A stretch of DNA of 38,737 nt from Kiritimatiellia bacterium. Its GTDB lineage: Bacteria; Verrucomicrobiota; Kiritimatiellia; RFP12; UBA1067. This document shows, one piece after another, positions 1 through 7,889 of the stretch. Location: positions 1 to 38,737 of the forward strand of contig JAQIBS010000139.1 of the NCBI GenBank assembly GCA_027858965.1. Reading direction: 5' to 3'. A program made the translations under genes and the position numbers. The notes beneath the pieces were generated by a model that saw only the letters and a list, made by a program, of their open reading frames with translations, had not been told where the DNA came from and made no database searches. Numbering within the stretch: position 1 is the first letter of the stretch; each line of letters starts with the position of its first letter.

Positions 1-2
1 CT

Positions 3-98
3 GAAGAACAGGATATATATGAATCACTTCCGGCTTTAACCGAGGCTGTCGTAGCTGATTCCAACATGGCATTACGTATGATAAAGGGGCGTTTCTGA
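3..98 (+). CDS. C-terminal end of an unidentified protein (5' partial)
   Basis: An open frame enters from the left edge and ends at TGA 96-98, giving the last 31 residues of a protein that finishes in RMIKGRF. No family is recognisable from so short a tail. The piece is acidic in its first half and basic at the very end. A weak hairpin follows the stop, which supports this being a real gene end. It could belong to almost any soluble protein. Confidence 0.45.
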   Translation, partial: EEQDIYESLPALTEAVVADSNMALRMIKGRF

Positions 99-115
99 GG
101 CCAAAAGAAAAAACC

Positions 116-139
116 GTGAGTTTTGCTAGCTCACATTTT
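116..139 (+). terminator. possible weak intrinsic terminator
   Basis: A short stem GTGAG/CTCAC (116-120 and 130-134) is followed by ATTTTC. It sits 18 bases after the stop of the partial gene. The stem is short and the T-run poor, so this is only a possibility. Confidence 0.3.
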
Positions 140-154
140 CATGCCCTTATTGTT

Positions 155-235
155 GGGTGTCATGTATTATGAGTCAACCAGTGATGTTCTCAGTAGTTAC
201 TGAACTTGCTACGGTGTCATCTATTGTGAGTCAAA
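155..235 (+). repeat. pair of imperfect 22-23 bp direct repeats
   Basis: Two copies of GGTGTCATsTATTrTGAGTC (about 156-177 and 213-234) differ at two positions and lie 57 bp apart. They fill the gap between the partial gene and the small gene at 300. Repeated short motifs at an end are seen in some insertion sequences (IS21 family), but no transposase is visible here, so the assignment is open. Confidence 0.5.
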
Positions 236-299
236 TCGAGGTTGTTGCGTATATCTGTTTTGCCTTGAGTAATGAACTCAATGCTGGCATACTATAAAC

Positions 300-515
300 A
301 TGACTGTTCATGAGAAATATAGAGAAAATGCTGCAACGACAGCCGTTCTGATGGAGGCTGGCATTGAGTTGATGCGACAGAATATTAGACGCTCTCATCC
401 TACGTTGCACCATGAACAGACAGAGGAGCTTCTTTCATCATGGCTGTGGCGCGCGGATGACCCTATTCCGGGTGATACCGCCGGCGCTGTTCATGTCCGG
501 GAGATGAAGCCATGA
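300..515 (+). CDS. small protein paired with an AbiEii-like nucleotidyltransferase
   Basis: This 71-residue ORF overlaps the next gene by four bases (ATGA at 512-515), the arrangement expected of translationally coupled genes. The product is mostly helical in appearance, with no signal peptide or membrane segment. In many genomes a short uncharacterised protein lies directly before nucleotidyltransferase-fold AbiEii/AbiGii-type genes, and I infer that this is such a partner, perhaps antitoxin-like. No clear ribosome-binding site precedes the ATG. A TATAAA stretch lies at 293-298, very close to the start. The gene may have lost its purpose, since the downstream gene is broken. Confidence 0.45.
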   Translation: MTVHEKYRENAATTAVLMEAGIELMRQNIRRSHPTLHHEQTEELLSSWLWRADDPIPGDTAGAVHVREMKP

Positions 516-808
516 ACCCGCTCGAGGTGTTGTTGCGCCAAATTGCAACGCTGCTCGAAAACCGACAGCAGTCCTGGGCACTGATTGGCGGATTGGCAGT
601 TTCAGTACGTTCAGAACCGCGCTTTACACGCAATTTGGATATTGCAGTGGCTGTGACCGATGACCCATCGGCTGAAGGCTTGGTCCACAGTTTGAGCGCT
701 GCCGGCTTTCGAGCCGTGGCAACAATCGAACAGGATGCGACGCATCGTCTATCGACTGCAAGACTGGTCCCTTTGGGCGAGAGACCGCATGGCTTGATTA
801 CGATTTGA
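512..808 (+). pseudogene. AbiEii/AbiGii-type nucleotidyltransferase, truncated
   Basis: The N-terminal half of a nucleotidyltransferase-fold protein of the AbiEii/AbiGii (PF08843-like) group. ALIGGLAVSVRSEPRFTRNLDIAV at residues 23-46 (written here in part: GGLAVSVRSEPRFTR) is the hallmark GG motif, followed by the acidic metal-binding stretch. Two things look wrong. The usual D-x-D-type pair reads N-L-D, so the first acidic residue is Asn. The protein also stops at 98 residues, just where the family continues with a DLLFASSG-like segment, whereas full proteins have roughly 190-200 residues. The 26 bases between the stop and the mazG frame carry no continuation. I read it as an inactive remnant of a toxin/abortive-infection module. 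A short stand-alone version is possible but less likely. Confidence 0.6.
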
Positions 809-864
809 GACAAAAATAGAGATGCTGTGTGGATCGTAAGGTACTGCCCATCGGAAGGAATATT

Positions 865-1659
865 ATGATAAATGACACCGCCGCGATTACCCGGCTTCTT
901 GATGTAATGCGCAAACTGCGTGGTCAGGGTGGATGTCCCTGGGATCGGGAACAAACCATAGCTTCTTTGAAACCCTGTTTGCTGGAGGAGTGTCATGAAT
1001 TGCTGGAAGCAATGGACAACAACGATGACACCGCCAACCATATTGAGGAGCTGGGCGATGTTCTGCTGCAGGTTGTCTTTCAATCTGTTATCCGTGAGCA
1101 GGAGGGAAGCTTTACCTTTGATGATGTGGCAGATGCGATTACCGCTAAGTTGATTCGTCGACACCCCCATGTATTCGGAGATACCAGCGCTGAAACTACA
1201 GGTGAGGTTCTGAAGAACTGGGAGCAGATCAAACAGGTGGAGAAGAAGCATAAGCCTGACCACTCCGCGCTGGATGGTGTGCCCGTTACTCTACCCGCTC
1301 TTCTGAAGGCGCAGCGTATTCAATCAAAAGCTTCGCGGGTCGGCTTTGACTGGGAGGACTCCACCGGTGCAATTGCCAAAATACGCGAGGAGACTGATGA
1401 GTTGATTGAAGCCTGTGAACAGGGTGATCAGGCTGCAGTGGCAGGGGAAGCTGGTGACCTGCTTTTTTCTGTGGTTAATTACTGTCGTTTTATTGATGTC
1501 GATGCCGAGAGTGCCCTTGAACTGACTAACAAAAAGTTTTCCCGTCGCTTTAAAGAGGTTGAAAAAAAAGTGCGTGCTATGGATAAAGATATGCGAAAAT
1601 GCACTCTTGAAGAGCTGGATGCCATCTGGGATGAGGTTAAACGCGAATTGCAGTCATGA
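865..1659 (+). CDS. mazG: nucleoside triphosphate pyrophosphohydrolase MazG
   Basis: MazG hydrolyses nucleoside triphosphates to monophosphates and pyrophosphate in the cytoplasm, clearing abnormal nucleotides and affecting ppGpp levels. The 264-residue protein has both family repeats. The N-terminal repeat shows the GGCPWD signature (22-27), LLEECHELLEAM (39-50, metal-binding Glu) and EELGD (61-65). The C-terminal repeat shows KASRVGFDW (155-163), EETDE (176-180) and EAGD (195-198). Length and order match the two-domain enzyme of E. coli type. An in-frame ATG lies at 829, but I chose the ATG at 865 because AAGG at 855-858 sits at good distance and the family begins near there. The gene stands alone; a tandem repeat array lies just downstream. 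Confidence 0.93.
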   Translation: MINDTAAITRLLDVMRKLRGQGGCPWDREQTIASLKPCLLEECHELLEAMDNNDDTANHIEELGDVLLQVVFQSVIREQEGSFTFDDVADAITAKLIRRHPHVFGDTSAETTGEVLKNWEQIKQVEKKHKPDHSALDGVPVTLPALLKAQRIQSKASRVGFDWEDSTGAIAKIREETDELIEACEQGDQAAVAGEAGDLLFSVVNYCRFIDVDAESALELTNKKFSRRFKEVEKKVRAMDKDMRKCTLEELDAIWDEVKRELQS

Positions 1660-1709
1660 GATGCGCAGCTTTAAGTTGCAGCCATGTACTCAAATCAGTA
1701 GCGTATCAT

Positions 1710-1832
1710 AGGCTGTTAGGCTGTTAGGCTGTTAGGCTGTTAGGCTGTTAGGCTGTTAGGCTGTTAGGCTGTAAGGCTGTTAGGCTGTTAGGCTGTTAGG
1801 CTGTTAGGCTGTTAGGCTGTTAGGCTGTTAGG
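1710..1832 (+). repeat. 8-bp tandem repeat array, about 15 units
   Basis: The unit AGGCTGTT is repeated 15 times without interruption from 1710 to 1829, followed by a partial unit. One unit differs by a single base (T to A at 1773). The related word AGTTTAGGCTGTT also appears at 9680-9692 beside a REP-like hairpin, and GACTGTTAG occurs inside the dispersed repeat at 16509-16612. The array therefore seems to be grown from a sequence common in this genome's repeats. Such arrays are prone to slippage and to length differences between strains. Confidence 0.95.
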
Positions 1833-1927
1833 TCAAATTCGCCTGGCTCATCTCATTAATAAGCAAAAGGTGAATTTTATGAAACTTACTAAACTCATCT
1901 ATTGGTTGGATACAGTGACTTATCGTA

Positions 1928-2027
1928 GCAAACCTAAACACCTAACAGTCTAAACACCTAAACTCCTGCATCCCTACTTGTCAGGGTGTAGTTCCCTGAC
2001 GAGACGAGGAACGACGGGATGCTTGTG
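1928..2027 (+). repeat. dispersed ~100 bp repeat with GTAG hairpin, copy 1
   Basis: The left ~48 bp match the reverse complement of 16565-16612 almost perfectly. The right part keeps the plan GTAG, hairpin, CGA, GGGATGC in both copies while the hairpin bases differ. In this copy GTAG is at 1988-1991, followed by TTCC...GGAA, and GCATCCC (1968-1974) can also pair with GGGATGC (2016-2022). The GTAG head followed by a palindrome is typical of REP elements mobilised by RAYT transposases. Confidence 0.85.
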
Positions 2028-2046
2028 TTCTCAAATTATTTCGGAC

Positions 2047-2075
2047 TTGGCACAGCCTCTGAATTATGATTAAAT
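2047..2075 (+). promoter_or_regulatory. possible sigma-70-type promoter of ilvC
   Basis: TTGGCA (2047-2052) and TTAAAT (2070-2075) are separated by 17 bp and lie about 130 bp before the ilvC start, in an AT-rich stretch after the dispersed repeat. No convincing attenuator peptide or T-box was seen in the leader. Confidence 0.35.
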
Positions 2076-2208
2076 TTAAATTATGAGTTTACCGGATGAT
2101 TCTATCGTGATTACGATCTGAAATCAGACCGGTTTTCAGTTGTTAATTCCGTACTATTACGTGAATGTGACCACTGAAATTTTGTTCAACAAAGAGGAGT
2201 ATCAGATC

Positions 2209-3309
2209 ATGGCTAAGATTAGTTTTGGCGGCGTTAAAGAGACCGTCGTAACACGTAAGGAATTTTCGTTGAAGAGGGCACAGAAAGTGCTTAAAGACGA
2301 GGTTGTTGCTGTCATCGGTTACGGTGTGCAGGGACCAGCCCAGTCGCTGAACATGCGTGATAACGAACTGAATGTTATTATCGGACAGGATAAAACTTTC
2401 AAGCAGGATTGGAAGCGCGCTGAAGCTGACGGTTGGGTGCCAGGCAAGACTCTTTTTGATATCGAAGAGGCATGCGAAAAAGCTACCATCATTATGATTC
2501 TGATAAACGATGCTGCTATTAAATTTGTATGGCCACGTATCAAACCACACCTGACAGCTGGCAAGGCGCTCTATTTCTCCCATGGTTTTGGATTTGTCTA
2601 TAACTCACTGACCAAGGTCAAGGTTAAGGATGATGTTGATGTGATTATGGTTGCCCCTAAGGGTTCAGGAACATCTGTACGTCGTAACTTCCTTAACGGT
2701 GTCGGCATCAACTCCAGTTTTGCTGTTGCACAGGATGCTACTGGAAGAGCTAAAGAGCGTACACTGGCTATTGGTATCGGTGTTGGTTCCGGTTATCTTT
2801 TCCCAACTACTTTTGAGAACGAAGTTACATCCGACCTCGTTGGTGAGCGTGGTGTGCTGATGGGCTGTTTGGCTGGTGTGATGGAAGCACAGTACGAAGT
2901 ACTGCGTACTAACGGCCATTCACCTTCAGAAGCGTTCAATGAAACAGTTGAAGAGTTGACTCAGAGCCTGATTCGTCTGGTTGATGAGAATGGAATGGAT
3001 TGGATGTACTCCAACTGCTCCGCCACAGCTCAGCGTGGTGCGCTGGATTGGCGTCCTAAGTTCAAGAAGGCAACTCTGCCGGTATTCAAAGACCTTTACA
3101 AAGCTGTTGTTTCAAAGAGCGAAGCTCGTCGCGTAGTACGTGTTTGCGGTGCTAGAGATTACAAGAAGAAGTTGGATGCTGAGCTTAAAGAGATGCGCAA
3201 TTCAGAGATGTGGAAAGCCGGTGCTGCAGTTCGCAGACTTCGTCCGCATGAGGGTGTAAAAGCTGGTGCAGCTGATGCAGCTGGCGTTACGGGCCGCGGT
3301 AAAAACTAA
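2209..3309 (+). CDS. ilvC: ketol-acid reductoisomerase IlvC
   Basis: Catalyses the NAD(P)H-dependent rearrangement and reduction of acetolactate or acetohydroxybutyrate, the second step of valine, leucine and isoleucine synthesis. The 366-residue protein has the Rossmann motif GYGVQG (37-42), VAPKGSGTSVRR (148-159), the Mg-binding SDLVGERG run (208-215) with Asp209 and Glu213, and EAFNETVEEL (241-250). It is longer than standard class I enzymes (about 330-340) and much shorter than class II. The last ~25 residues are an Ala/Gly-rich tail. The frame is open further upstream, but ATG 2209 has AGAGGAG at 2193-2199 and begins like related proteins. It stands alone, without ilvB/ilvN or ilvD beside it, and a strong terminator follows. 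Confidence 0.95.
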   Translation: MAKISFGGVKETVVTRKEFSLKRAQKVLKDEVVAVIGYGVQGPAQSLNMRDNELNVIIGQDKTFKQDWKRAEADGWVPGKTLFDIEEACEKATIIMILINDAAIKFVWPRIKPHLTAGKALYFSHGFGFVYNSLTKVKVKDDVDVIMVAPKGSGTSVRRNFLNGVGINSSFAVAQDATGRAKERTLAIGIGVGSGYLFPTTFENEVTSDLVGERGVLMGCLAGVMEAQYEVLRTNGHSPSEAFNETVEELTQSLIRLVDENGMDWMYSNCSATAQRGALDWRPKFKKATLPVFKDLYKAVVSKSEARRVVRVCGARDYKKKLDAELKEMRNSEMWKAGAAVRRLRPHEGVKAGAADAAGVTGRGKN

Positions 3310-3333
3310 GTTTACCAAAGATTCTGTTGAAGA

Positions 3334-3367
3334 AAGGTCCGCCGTTTAAACCGGTGGACCTTTTTTG
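3334..3367 (+). terminator. intrinsic terminator of ilvC
   Basis: The stem GGTCCGCCG/CGGTGGACC (3336-3344 and 3352-3360, one G-T pair) is closed by AAA on the left and followed by six T residues (3361-3366). This is a classic Rho-independent terminator 26 bp after the stop codon. Confidence 0.9.
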
Positions 3368-3498
3368 TTATAGAAGAGCTCTGTTTTCAATTGCTAATAG
3401 AGTGGTAAGAGAATATTATATAAATATCTGTTTTTTAAGTTTTAGTCTGACTGATTTTAACCCGGTTTTTTGCTATGGACTGAGATAAAGTATCAATA

Positions 3499-5994
3499 AT
3501 GAATATTTTTCGTAAAACATATTTTATATTTCTTCTGTTTATTTGCTGCTGCTGGAGCAGTCAGCTTTATGCATCCTATCTTGATGTCGCTGAAGAGGCA
3601 TTGAGTGATCATCTTTATCGGGTGGCCTCTGTCAATGCTCAGCGAGCCATGCAGGAGGATAGTGATTCAGAAAAGGAACGGGCGCTTGCGGTATTGCTTG
3701 AGGCTCTGGCATCTCAACAAAAATATGACGAGATGCTAAAAGTCATGGAAGAGAACAACCTGATTGTAATTGCTGCTTCCAACAGTGATGCTCTCTTATA
3801 CTGGCGTGTCCTAGCGCTATTTCATAAAGAACGGTTTAATGATGTCGCCAATATAGTTAATTCCGACCGGGTTAACAGTAACAGCGTTTATGGTGTAACG
3901 ATGATCCGTATCGGTGCTCGCGCCCGCAAACAGAACGGTGACTTTGATGGTGCCATCGCTCTCTTTGCAAGAGTCGATAAAAGCACAACTGATCTGGATA
4001 TTCGTTCTTCAAATGCACTGGAATGGGCTCTCTCTCTTGATGCCCGTGCAAAATATGATGCGGCCTTGACCGTTTTAAAAATGCTAGCTCAGTATGGTGT
4101 TACCAACGAATCGGTTAATGAGGGGGCTCTGCTGCGAGGTCGTATCCTGATGAAACAGGACAAGGTTGAAGAGGCTACCCTCGTAATGGATGCTCTGGCC
4201 ATGAATGAAAGAGTCTCAGAGATTCCCCGCATTCAGGCTCTGGTTGAGATGAGTGTTTATAAGTTTGAGGGTGGACAAACCAATGAGGCGCTTGCCTATG
4301 CACGTTCTGCCTATGATCGCGCCCAACTCCCTGAGACTCGTAAGCTGGCTGGCTATCGACTGGGCGACCTGCTTTGTCTTGATCCTGATACGATCGATGC
4401 AGGGGCTAATCTGATAAAGAGTCTTGTGCGTGAGTTCCCTGAGGATGCGGATTCAATGCAGGCTCATCTGAAACTGGCTGACTCTCTTCTGCAGATGGGA
4501 GATTCCAAGGCTGCCGCTGCTGAATATCGGATTCTTTTGGAAACCTATCCTTCCTCCTCTATGGACTGTCGGGTAATGCAGGGATGTGGCTGGGCCCTTT
4601 TTCAGCTGGGACGGTTTACCGAAGCCGGAGTCGCTTTTGCTAATGCCGCAGAGTTGTCGGATGACCCGGAGATTAAAGCTGAATGTGTATTTAAACGCTG
4701 TGATGCAATCCTTGCGGATGAACGTTATCTCGATGCATCCCAGGCGTATAAAGCTTTAACAGAGCGTTTCCCAGATTCAAAGTTTGCCGGTAGATCGCTC
4801 TATCAAAGCGCGGATTCGCTCGAACGCTTTGGAAATATGGCGGCGGCGCGTAAGCTATATCTGCAGGTGGCCTCACGCTATCCGCATTTGGATGTGGCTC
4901 AGGATGCACTCTTGCGTGTGGCTTCAATCCTGAGCTCAGCCCGAGAGCTTGATAAGGCGATCGACACCTATTCGTTGATTATCAAGAGCTTTACTAATTC
5001 GCTTGTCTCAGCAAAAGCTTATATGGGACGCGGAAAGGTTTATTACAGCAAGTATCAGTTTCAAAAAGCGATGCAGGATTTTGTGGCTGTCTCTGAAGTA
5101 AGCCCGGACCGGCTGGATGAAGCCCGCTACTTCCTGACGCTCACCCTTTTCGGTCTGGGACGCGACACCGATGCGCTGGAGTCGGCCAATGCCTTTGTTA
5201 TCAATTTTCCTAATTCCACCTATTTTGCGGATATGCTCTTGTGGTTGGGTAAATTTAATTTCAATCGGCAGGACTACGCCGCTGCGATAAAATACTTTGA
5301 TGAGTTTGCCGTAGGTTTTCCCAAGGGAAAGTGGGCTGATGCCGCGCTTCTGTGGGAGGCTCGCTCTATGTTTAATAGTGGTGACTTTACCGCTTCCGTG
5401 GAAACCATTGCACGCATGGTTAATTTGTATCCTCAAAGCATCCGTATTTCGGAGGCCCGTTTTGTTCAGGCGGATGCCCTGATCGAACTGGCTCGCTTTG
5501 ATGCGGCAATTCTGCTGCTGGAGGGGATTCTTGAAAGTGCCCCTGATAGTAAGTGGGGACGCCTCTCTCTCCTTCGAAAAGGCAATTGTCTTTTTGCGTT
5601 GGGTGCAGGTAACAGCGTTCGTTATGAAGAGGCTCTGAGCGACTATCAGAGAATGCTGGAAGAGAAGGGACTTTCGGCAGCTCTGCTGATTGAATTATAT
5701 TATAAGTCCGGGCGGTGTCTGGAAAAATTGAAACGTTTTGATGAAGCGGTTGAGTGCTATTACTCCGATGTTCTGTTGAGATACCTGCGGGAGAGTTCAG
5801 CAGGAACCTGGTATGATGAAATATCTCTGAGTCTGGTTGTTCGAGCCGCATTCAGTGCTGCCGAGATTTTTGAGAAGCAGGGTGAGTATCAACAGGCGGT
5901 CAGTGTTTTACGAAAAGTTGAGAAGTCAGGAACTCTGGCTGCCGATGAAGCGATTAAGCGAATCGAAGTGTTAAAGAAAATAAGAGGTTTTTAA
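3499..5994 (+). CDS. large periplasmic TPR protein, first gene of envelope operon
   Basis: An 831-residue protein with a signal peptide (basic start MNIFRK, hydrophobic core, probable cut after LYA at residue 25), so it should be exported to the periplasm. The rest is a string of tetratricopeptide-like helix pairs, clearest from about residue 300 to the end. They include repeated F-P-x-S and Y-P-type turns (e.g. ERFPDSKFAGRSLYQSAD) as in YbgF/CpoB- and BamD-like repeats. It lies 26 bp before the ExbB-like gene, so it probably acts with that proton-driven complex, perhaps as a periplasmic scaffold or peptidoglycan/outer-membrane contact. Only a weak ribosome-binding site is visible. The role is inferred from repeats and context; no enzyme motif was seen. 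Confidence 0.85.
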   Translation: MNIFRKTYFIFLLFICCCWSSQLYASYLDVAEEALSDHLYRVASVNAQRAMQEDSDSEKERALAVLLEALASQQKYDEMLKVMEENNLIVIAASNSDALLYWRVLALFHKERFNDVANIVNSDRVNSNSVYGVTMIRIGARARKQNGDFDGAIALFARVDKSTTDLDIRSSNALEWALSLDARAKYDAALTVLKMLAQYGVTNESVNEGALLRGRILMKQDKVEEATLVMDALAMNERVSEIPRIQALVEMSVYKFEGGQTNEALAYARSAYDRAQLPETRKLAGYRLGDLLCLDPDTIDAGANLIKSLVREFPEDADSMQAHLKLADSLLQMGDSKAAAAEYRILLETYPSSSMDCRVMQGCGWALFQLGRFTEAGVAFANAAELSDDPEIKAECVFKRCDAILADERYLDASQAYKALTERFPDSKFAGRSLYQSADSLERFGNMAAARKLYLQVASRYPHLDVAQDALLRVASILSSARELDKAIDTYSLIIKSFTNSLVSAKAYMGRGKVYYSKYQFQKAMQDFVAVSEVSPDRLDEARYFLTLTLFGLGRDTDALESANAFVINFPNSTYFADMLLWLGKFNFNRQDYAAAIKYFDEFAVGFPKGKWADAALLWEARSMFNSGDFTASVETIARMVNLYPQSIRISEARFVQADALIELARFDAAILLLEGILESAPDSKWGRLSLLRKGNCLFALGAGNSVRYEEALSDYQRMLEEKGLSAALLIELYYKSGRCLEKLKRFDEAVECYYSDVLLRYLRESSAGTWYDEISLSLVVRAAFSAAEIFEKQGEYQQAVSVLRKVEKSGTLAADEAIKRIEVLKKIRGF

Positions 5995-6020
5995 GGCTCT
6001 TAGAGTCTGGAGATTACATT

Positions 6021-6632
6021 ATGTTGTTGAGCTATGGTGGAATTGTTTTAATAATTATCCTTATGCTGGAACTGGTTACAATCATTATCTTTTTCGAAAG
6101 ACTGATTCATCTGAGACGTGCGCAGGTTGATCATATGGATTTTATCCATGGAGTTTGTAATGTTCTGGACCGAAATAACAGTCATGAAGCTGTTATGCTT
6201 TGTGAAGAGACCCCCGGACCTGTCGCCGCAGTTGTTGGAACTGCCATCAGGCATCAATCCGGGGCTTTGAGTGCCCTGCGAGATGCTGTTGATAATACGG
6301 GACGGGCGGAGGTTTCCCGTCTGGAACGCCGGGTGGTTTCGCTTGCCGTTATCTCTCAGATTGCTCCTCTGCTTGGACTACTGGGAACTTTAATCGGGGT
6401 TATCCATGTTGTATATCAGATTAATCAGCAGGTGCCTCTGGTTCAAAATACAAATATGACGGTTGGTCTGATGGGTGCTCTGGTTACAACGGTGGCCGGG
6501 CTCATTGTTGCCATAACGGCTCACACCACATACGCCTTACTTATGTTGAAGATTGAGAGAATTGTTCAGGATATGGAGGCTACCGCATCCCAAATTGTCG
6601 CTTATTTTACACCTAAAGATTCCATTTCGTAA
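6021..6632 (+). CDS. MotA/TolQ/ExbB-family proton channel protein
   Basis: A 203-residue inner-membrane protein with the three membrane segments of the TolQ/ExbB family (about 4-25, 107-130 and 148-173). The family signature is plain: ISQIAPLLGLLGTLIGVI (111-128) and GLMGALVTTVAGLIVAI (149-165), which line the proton path. With its ExbD-like partner it should couple the proton gradient to work across the periplasm. GGAG around 6009-6012 lies well placed before the ATG. The next gene starts 14 bp downstream. Whether the system serves TonB-type transport, Tol-Pal-like envelope upkeep or another force-generating role cannot be decided from this protein. Confidence 0.92.
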   Translation: MLLSYGGIVLIIILMLELVTIIIFFERLIHLRRAQVDHMDFIHGVCNVLDRNNSHEAVMLCEETPGPVAAVVGTAIRHQSGALSALRDAVDNTGRAEVSRLERRVVSLAVISQIAPLLGLLGTLIGVIHVVYQINQQVPLVQNTNMTVGLMGALVTTVAGLIVAITAHTTYALLMLKIERIVQDMEATASQIVAYFTPKDSIS

Positions 6633-6646
6633 AGGTTGGTCTTGCT

Positions 6647-7141
6647 ATGAGTAATCAAAAAGAGAGCTGGGGCGATATGATTAAAAGGCGCCGGTTCATA
6701 CACTCGCGTTTTGGTAATCGTAGGTATCAGAATTTCAGCGGCGGTATCCCTTGGATAGATGCAATCATAATTATCGTTCTGTTGCTTGCGGTTAATAACA
6801 GGTTGACGATTGTGCCGGGCATGGTCTTTGAGCTGCCTAGCGCTCCTCTGCGTGGAGGAACTCATGATACATTGACGGCTGTGATGGTCCCGGTGGTGGA
6901 AGATATCCGCAGGGGCAGTGAAACACTTGTTTTTTTTGATGATGAGAGGTTTTCCATGAATGATGAGGAACTTCTGCGTCATCTATCAGATAAGGTGCGT
7001 AATCGTATTCAAGCCAGTTCAAATCATGATCTTGTCCTGCTGGCTGATAAAAATATTCCGCACGGCGATGTTATTCGTTTTGTGAATATTGTCAGAGAGG
7101 CTGGCATTCGCAGGGTTAATGTAGGAGAAAAACCGGAGTAA
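6647..7141 (+). CDS. ExbD/TolR-family protein
   Basis: A 164-residue protein with one membrane segment (about 33-50). The first 32 residues are basic and cytoplasmic, longer than usual. Asp38 in GGIPWIDAIIII corresponds to the conserved membrane aspartate that carries protons in TolR/ExbD. The remainder is a periplasmic domain ending VIRFVNIVREAGIRRVNVG, the typical C-terminal strand-helix-strand of the family, where related proteins read 'v..a...G...v...'. It lies between the ExbB-like gene and a single-membrane-span protein in the TonB position. AAAGGTTGG precedes the ATG. The family call is firm; the system it powers is not known. Confidence 0.88.
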   Translation: MSNQKESWGDMIKRRRFIHSRFGNRRYQNFSGGIPWIDAIIIIVLLLAVNNRLTIVPGMVFELPSAPLRGGTHDTLTAVMVPVVEDIRRGSETLVFFDDERFSMNDEELLRHLSDKVRNRIQASSNHDLVLLADKNIPHGDVIRFVNIVREAGIRRVNVGEKPE

Positions 7142-7184
7142 GTCGGGTTGCATTTTGCCAAAATCTGATTTAATTTAATAAATT

Positions 7185-7889
7185 ATGGAAAACAGACCAT
7201 ATAGAGCTAAACCGGCTAGAAGACCTGTGCAATACTGGTTGCAGCCGTTTGTTTTGATTTTGATGATTCTTCTGCTCTGGCATCTGCTGCCCATCACTGC
7301 TGTACTGTTCAAGCCCCGGGTTGTACAGCCACTTCCAGCGCCACATGTTTTTTATGTAAATCTCGATCCTGATTACGCTATGGAAATATTGAGAGCATCT
7401 ATGCAGACCTGGCGCAGCTTTAAACTTGGCGATAGTGAATCTGATGGCATGGCCATGGATGATGTGGAACTCTCTATGCCTATAAATTCTCCCGAATTTT
7501 TAGAGCAGGGTTCGATCTATCCAGGAAAGTGGATACCTGGAGTGGTTACTCCTATGGCACAGTTGCTTCCTGATCTTCTATGTCCAACACCTCCCTATAA
7601 ACGCAAGAGCCTTTCGGAGTCAGCAAAGAAACAAACCGGATTTCACTCTGAACTGGATGCTGCACTTCGTTCAGCTCAGTTGATTCTGCCGCTAGACTCC
7701 TTCTCTGCCGTTAAAGGCAGTGGACGCTGTCGTTTCTACATTGAAACTCTGCAGGATGGCAGCGTGGCGCATGTGCTCTGCCTGAGTTCATCAGTCGACG
7801 ATATCTCTGCTTTAGAGCGGGCCCTCTATCTGGGCCGCGCTAAGACAAGTGCTCAGGGCGAAGTTGAGTTCTGGTGGAGAAATCCATGA
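7185..7889 (+). CDS. membrane-anchored periplasmic protein in the TonB position
   Basis: A 234-residue protein with a short basic N-terminus, one hydrophobic segment (about 20-41) and a periplasmic remainder, the topology of TonB/TolA. The C-terminal ~60 residues (GSGRCRFYIETLQDGSVAHVL, given in part, then ALERALYLGRAKTSAQGEVEFWW) recall the strand-rich end domain of TonB-like proteins, but the usual Pro-rich spacer and YP motif are absent. I therefore call it TonB-like by position only. It follows ExbD by 43 bp without a clear ribosome-binding site. Its stop overlaps the next start (ATGA 7886-7889). Confidence 0.6.
   Translation: MENRPYRAKPARRPVQYWLQPFVLILMILLLWHLLPITAVLFKPRVVQPLPAPHVFYVNLDPDYAMEILRASMQTWRSFKLGDSESDGMAMDDVELSMPINSPEFLEQGSIYPGKWIPGVVTPMAQLLPDLLCPTPPYKRKSLSESAKKQTGFHSELDAALRSAQLILPLDSFSAVKGSGRCRFYIETLQDGSVAHVLCLSSSVDDISALERALYLGRAKTSAQGEVEFWWRNP

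Larger units (their letters stand above)
1660..2208. other. gene-free stretch between mazG and ilvC
   Basis: This 549-bp gap holds an 8-bp tandem array (1710-1832), a ~100 bp dispersed repeat ending in a GTAG hairpin (1928-2027) and a possible ilvC promoter (2047-2075). A 24-codon ORF (1879-1953, starting MKLTKLIYWL) has an AAGGTG sequence before its ATG, but it runs into the dispersed repeat. It looks like a gene relic cut by that repeat rather than a working gene. Confidence 0.6.

Noticed and set aside
463..1263. 266-codon minus-strand ORF over the nucleotidyltransferase remnant and mazG
   Set aside because: It lies opposite the well-supported mazG frame, has no family resemblance and no ribosome-binding site; it is a shadow of the plus-strand genes.
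1710..1832. CRISPR-like array
   Set aside because: The units are 8 bp and directly adjoining, with no spacers and no cas genes nearby.
1879..1953. 24-codon ORF before ilvC as an attenuation leader peptide
   Set aside because: Leu, Ile and Val codons are not clustered, no attenuator stems or T-run follow, and the ORF ends inside a dispersed repeat; it looks like a gene relic.
2140..2208. Upstream extension of ilvC by 23 codons
   Set aside because: The ATG at 2209 has a strong ribosome-binding site, and related proteins begin at this point.
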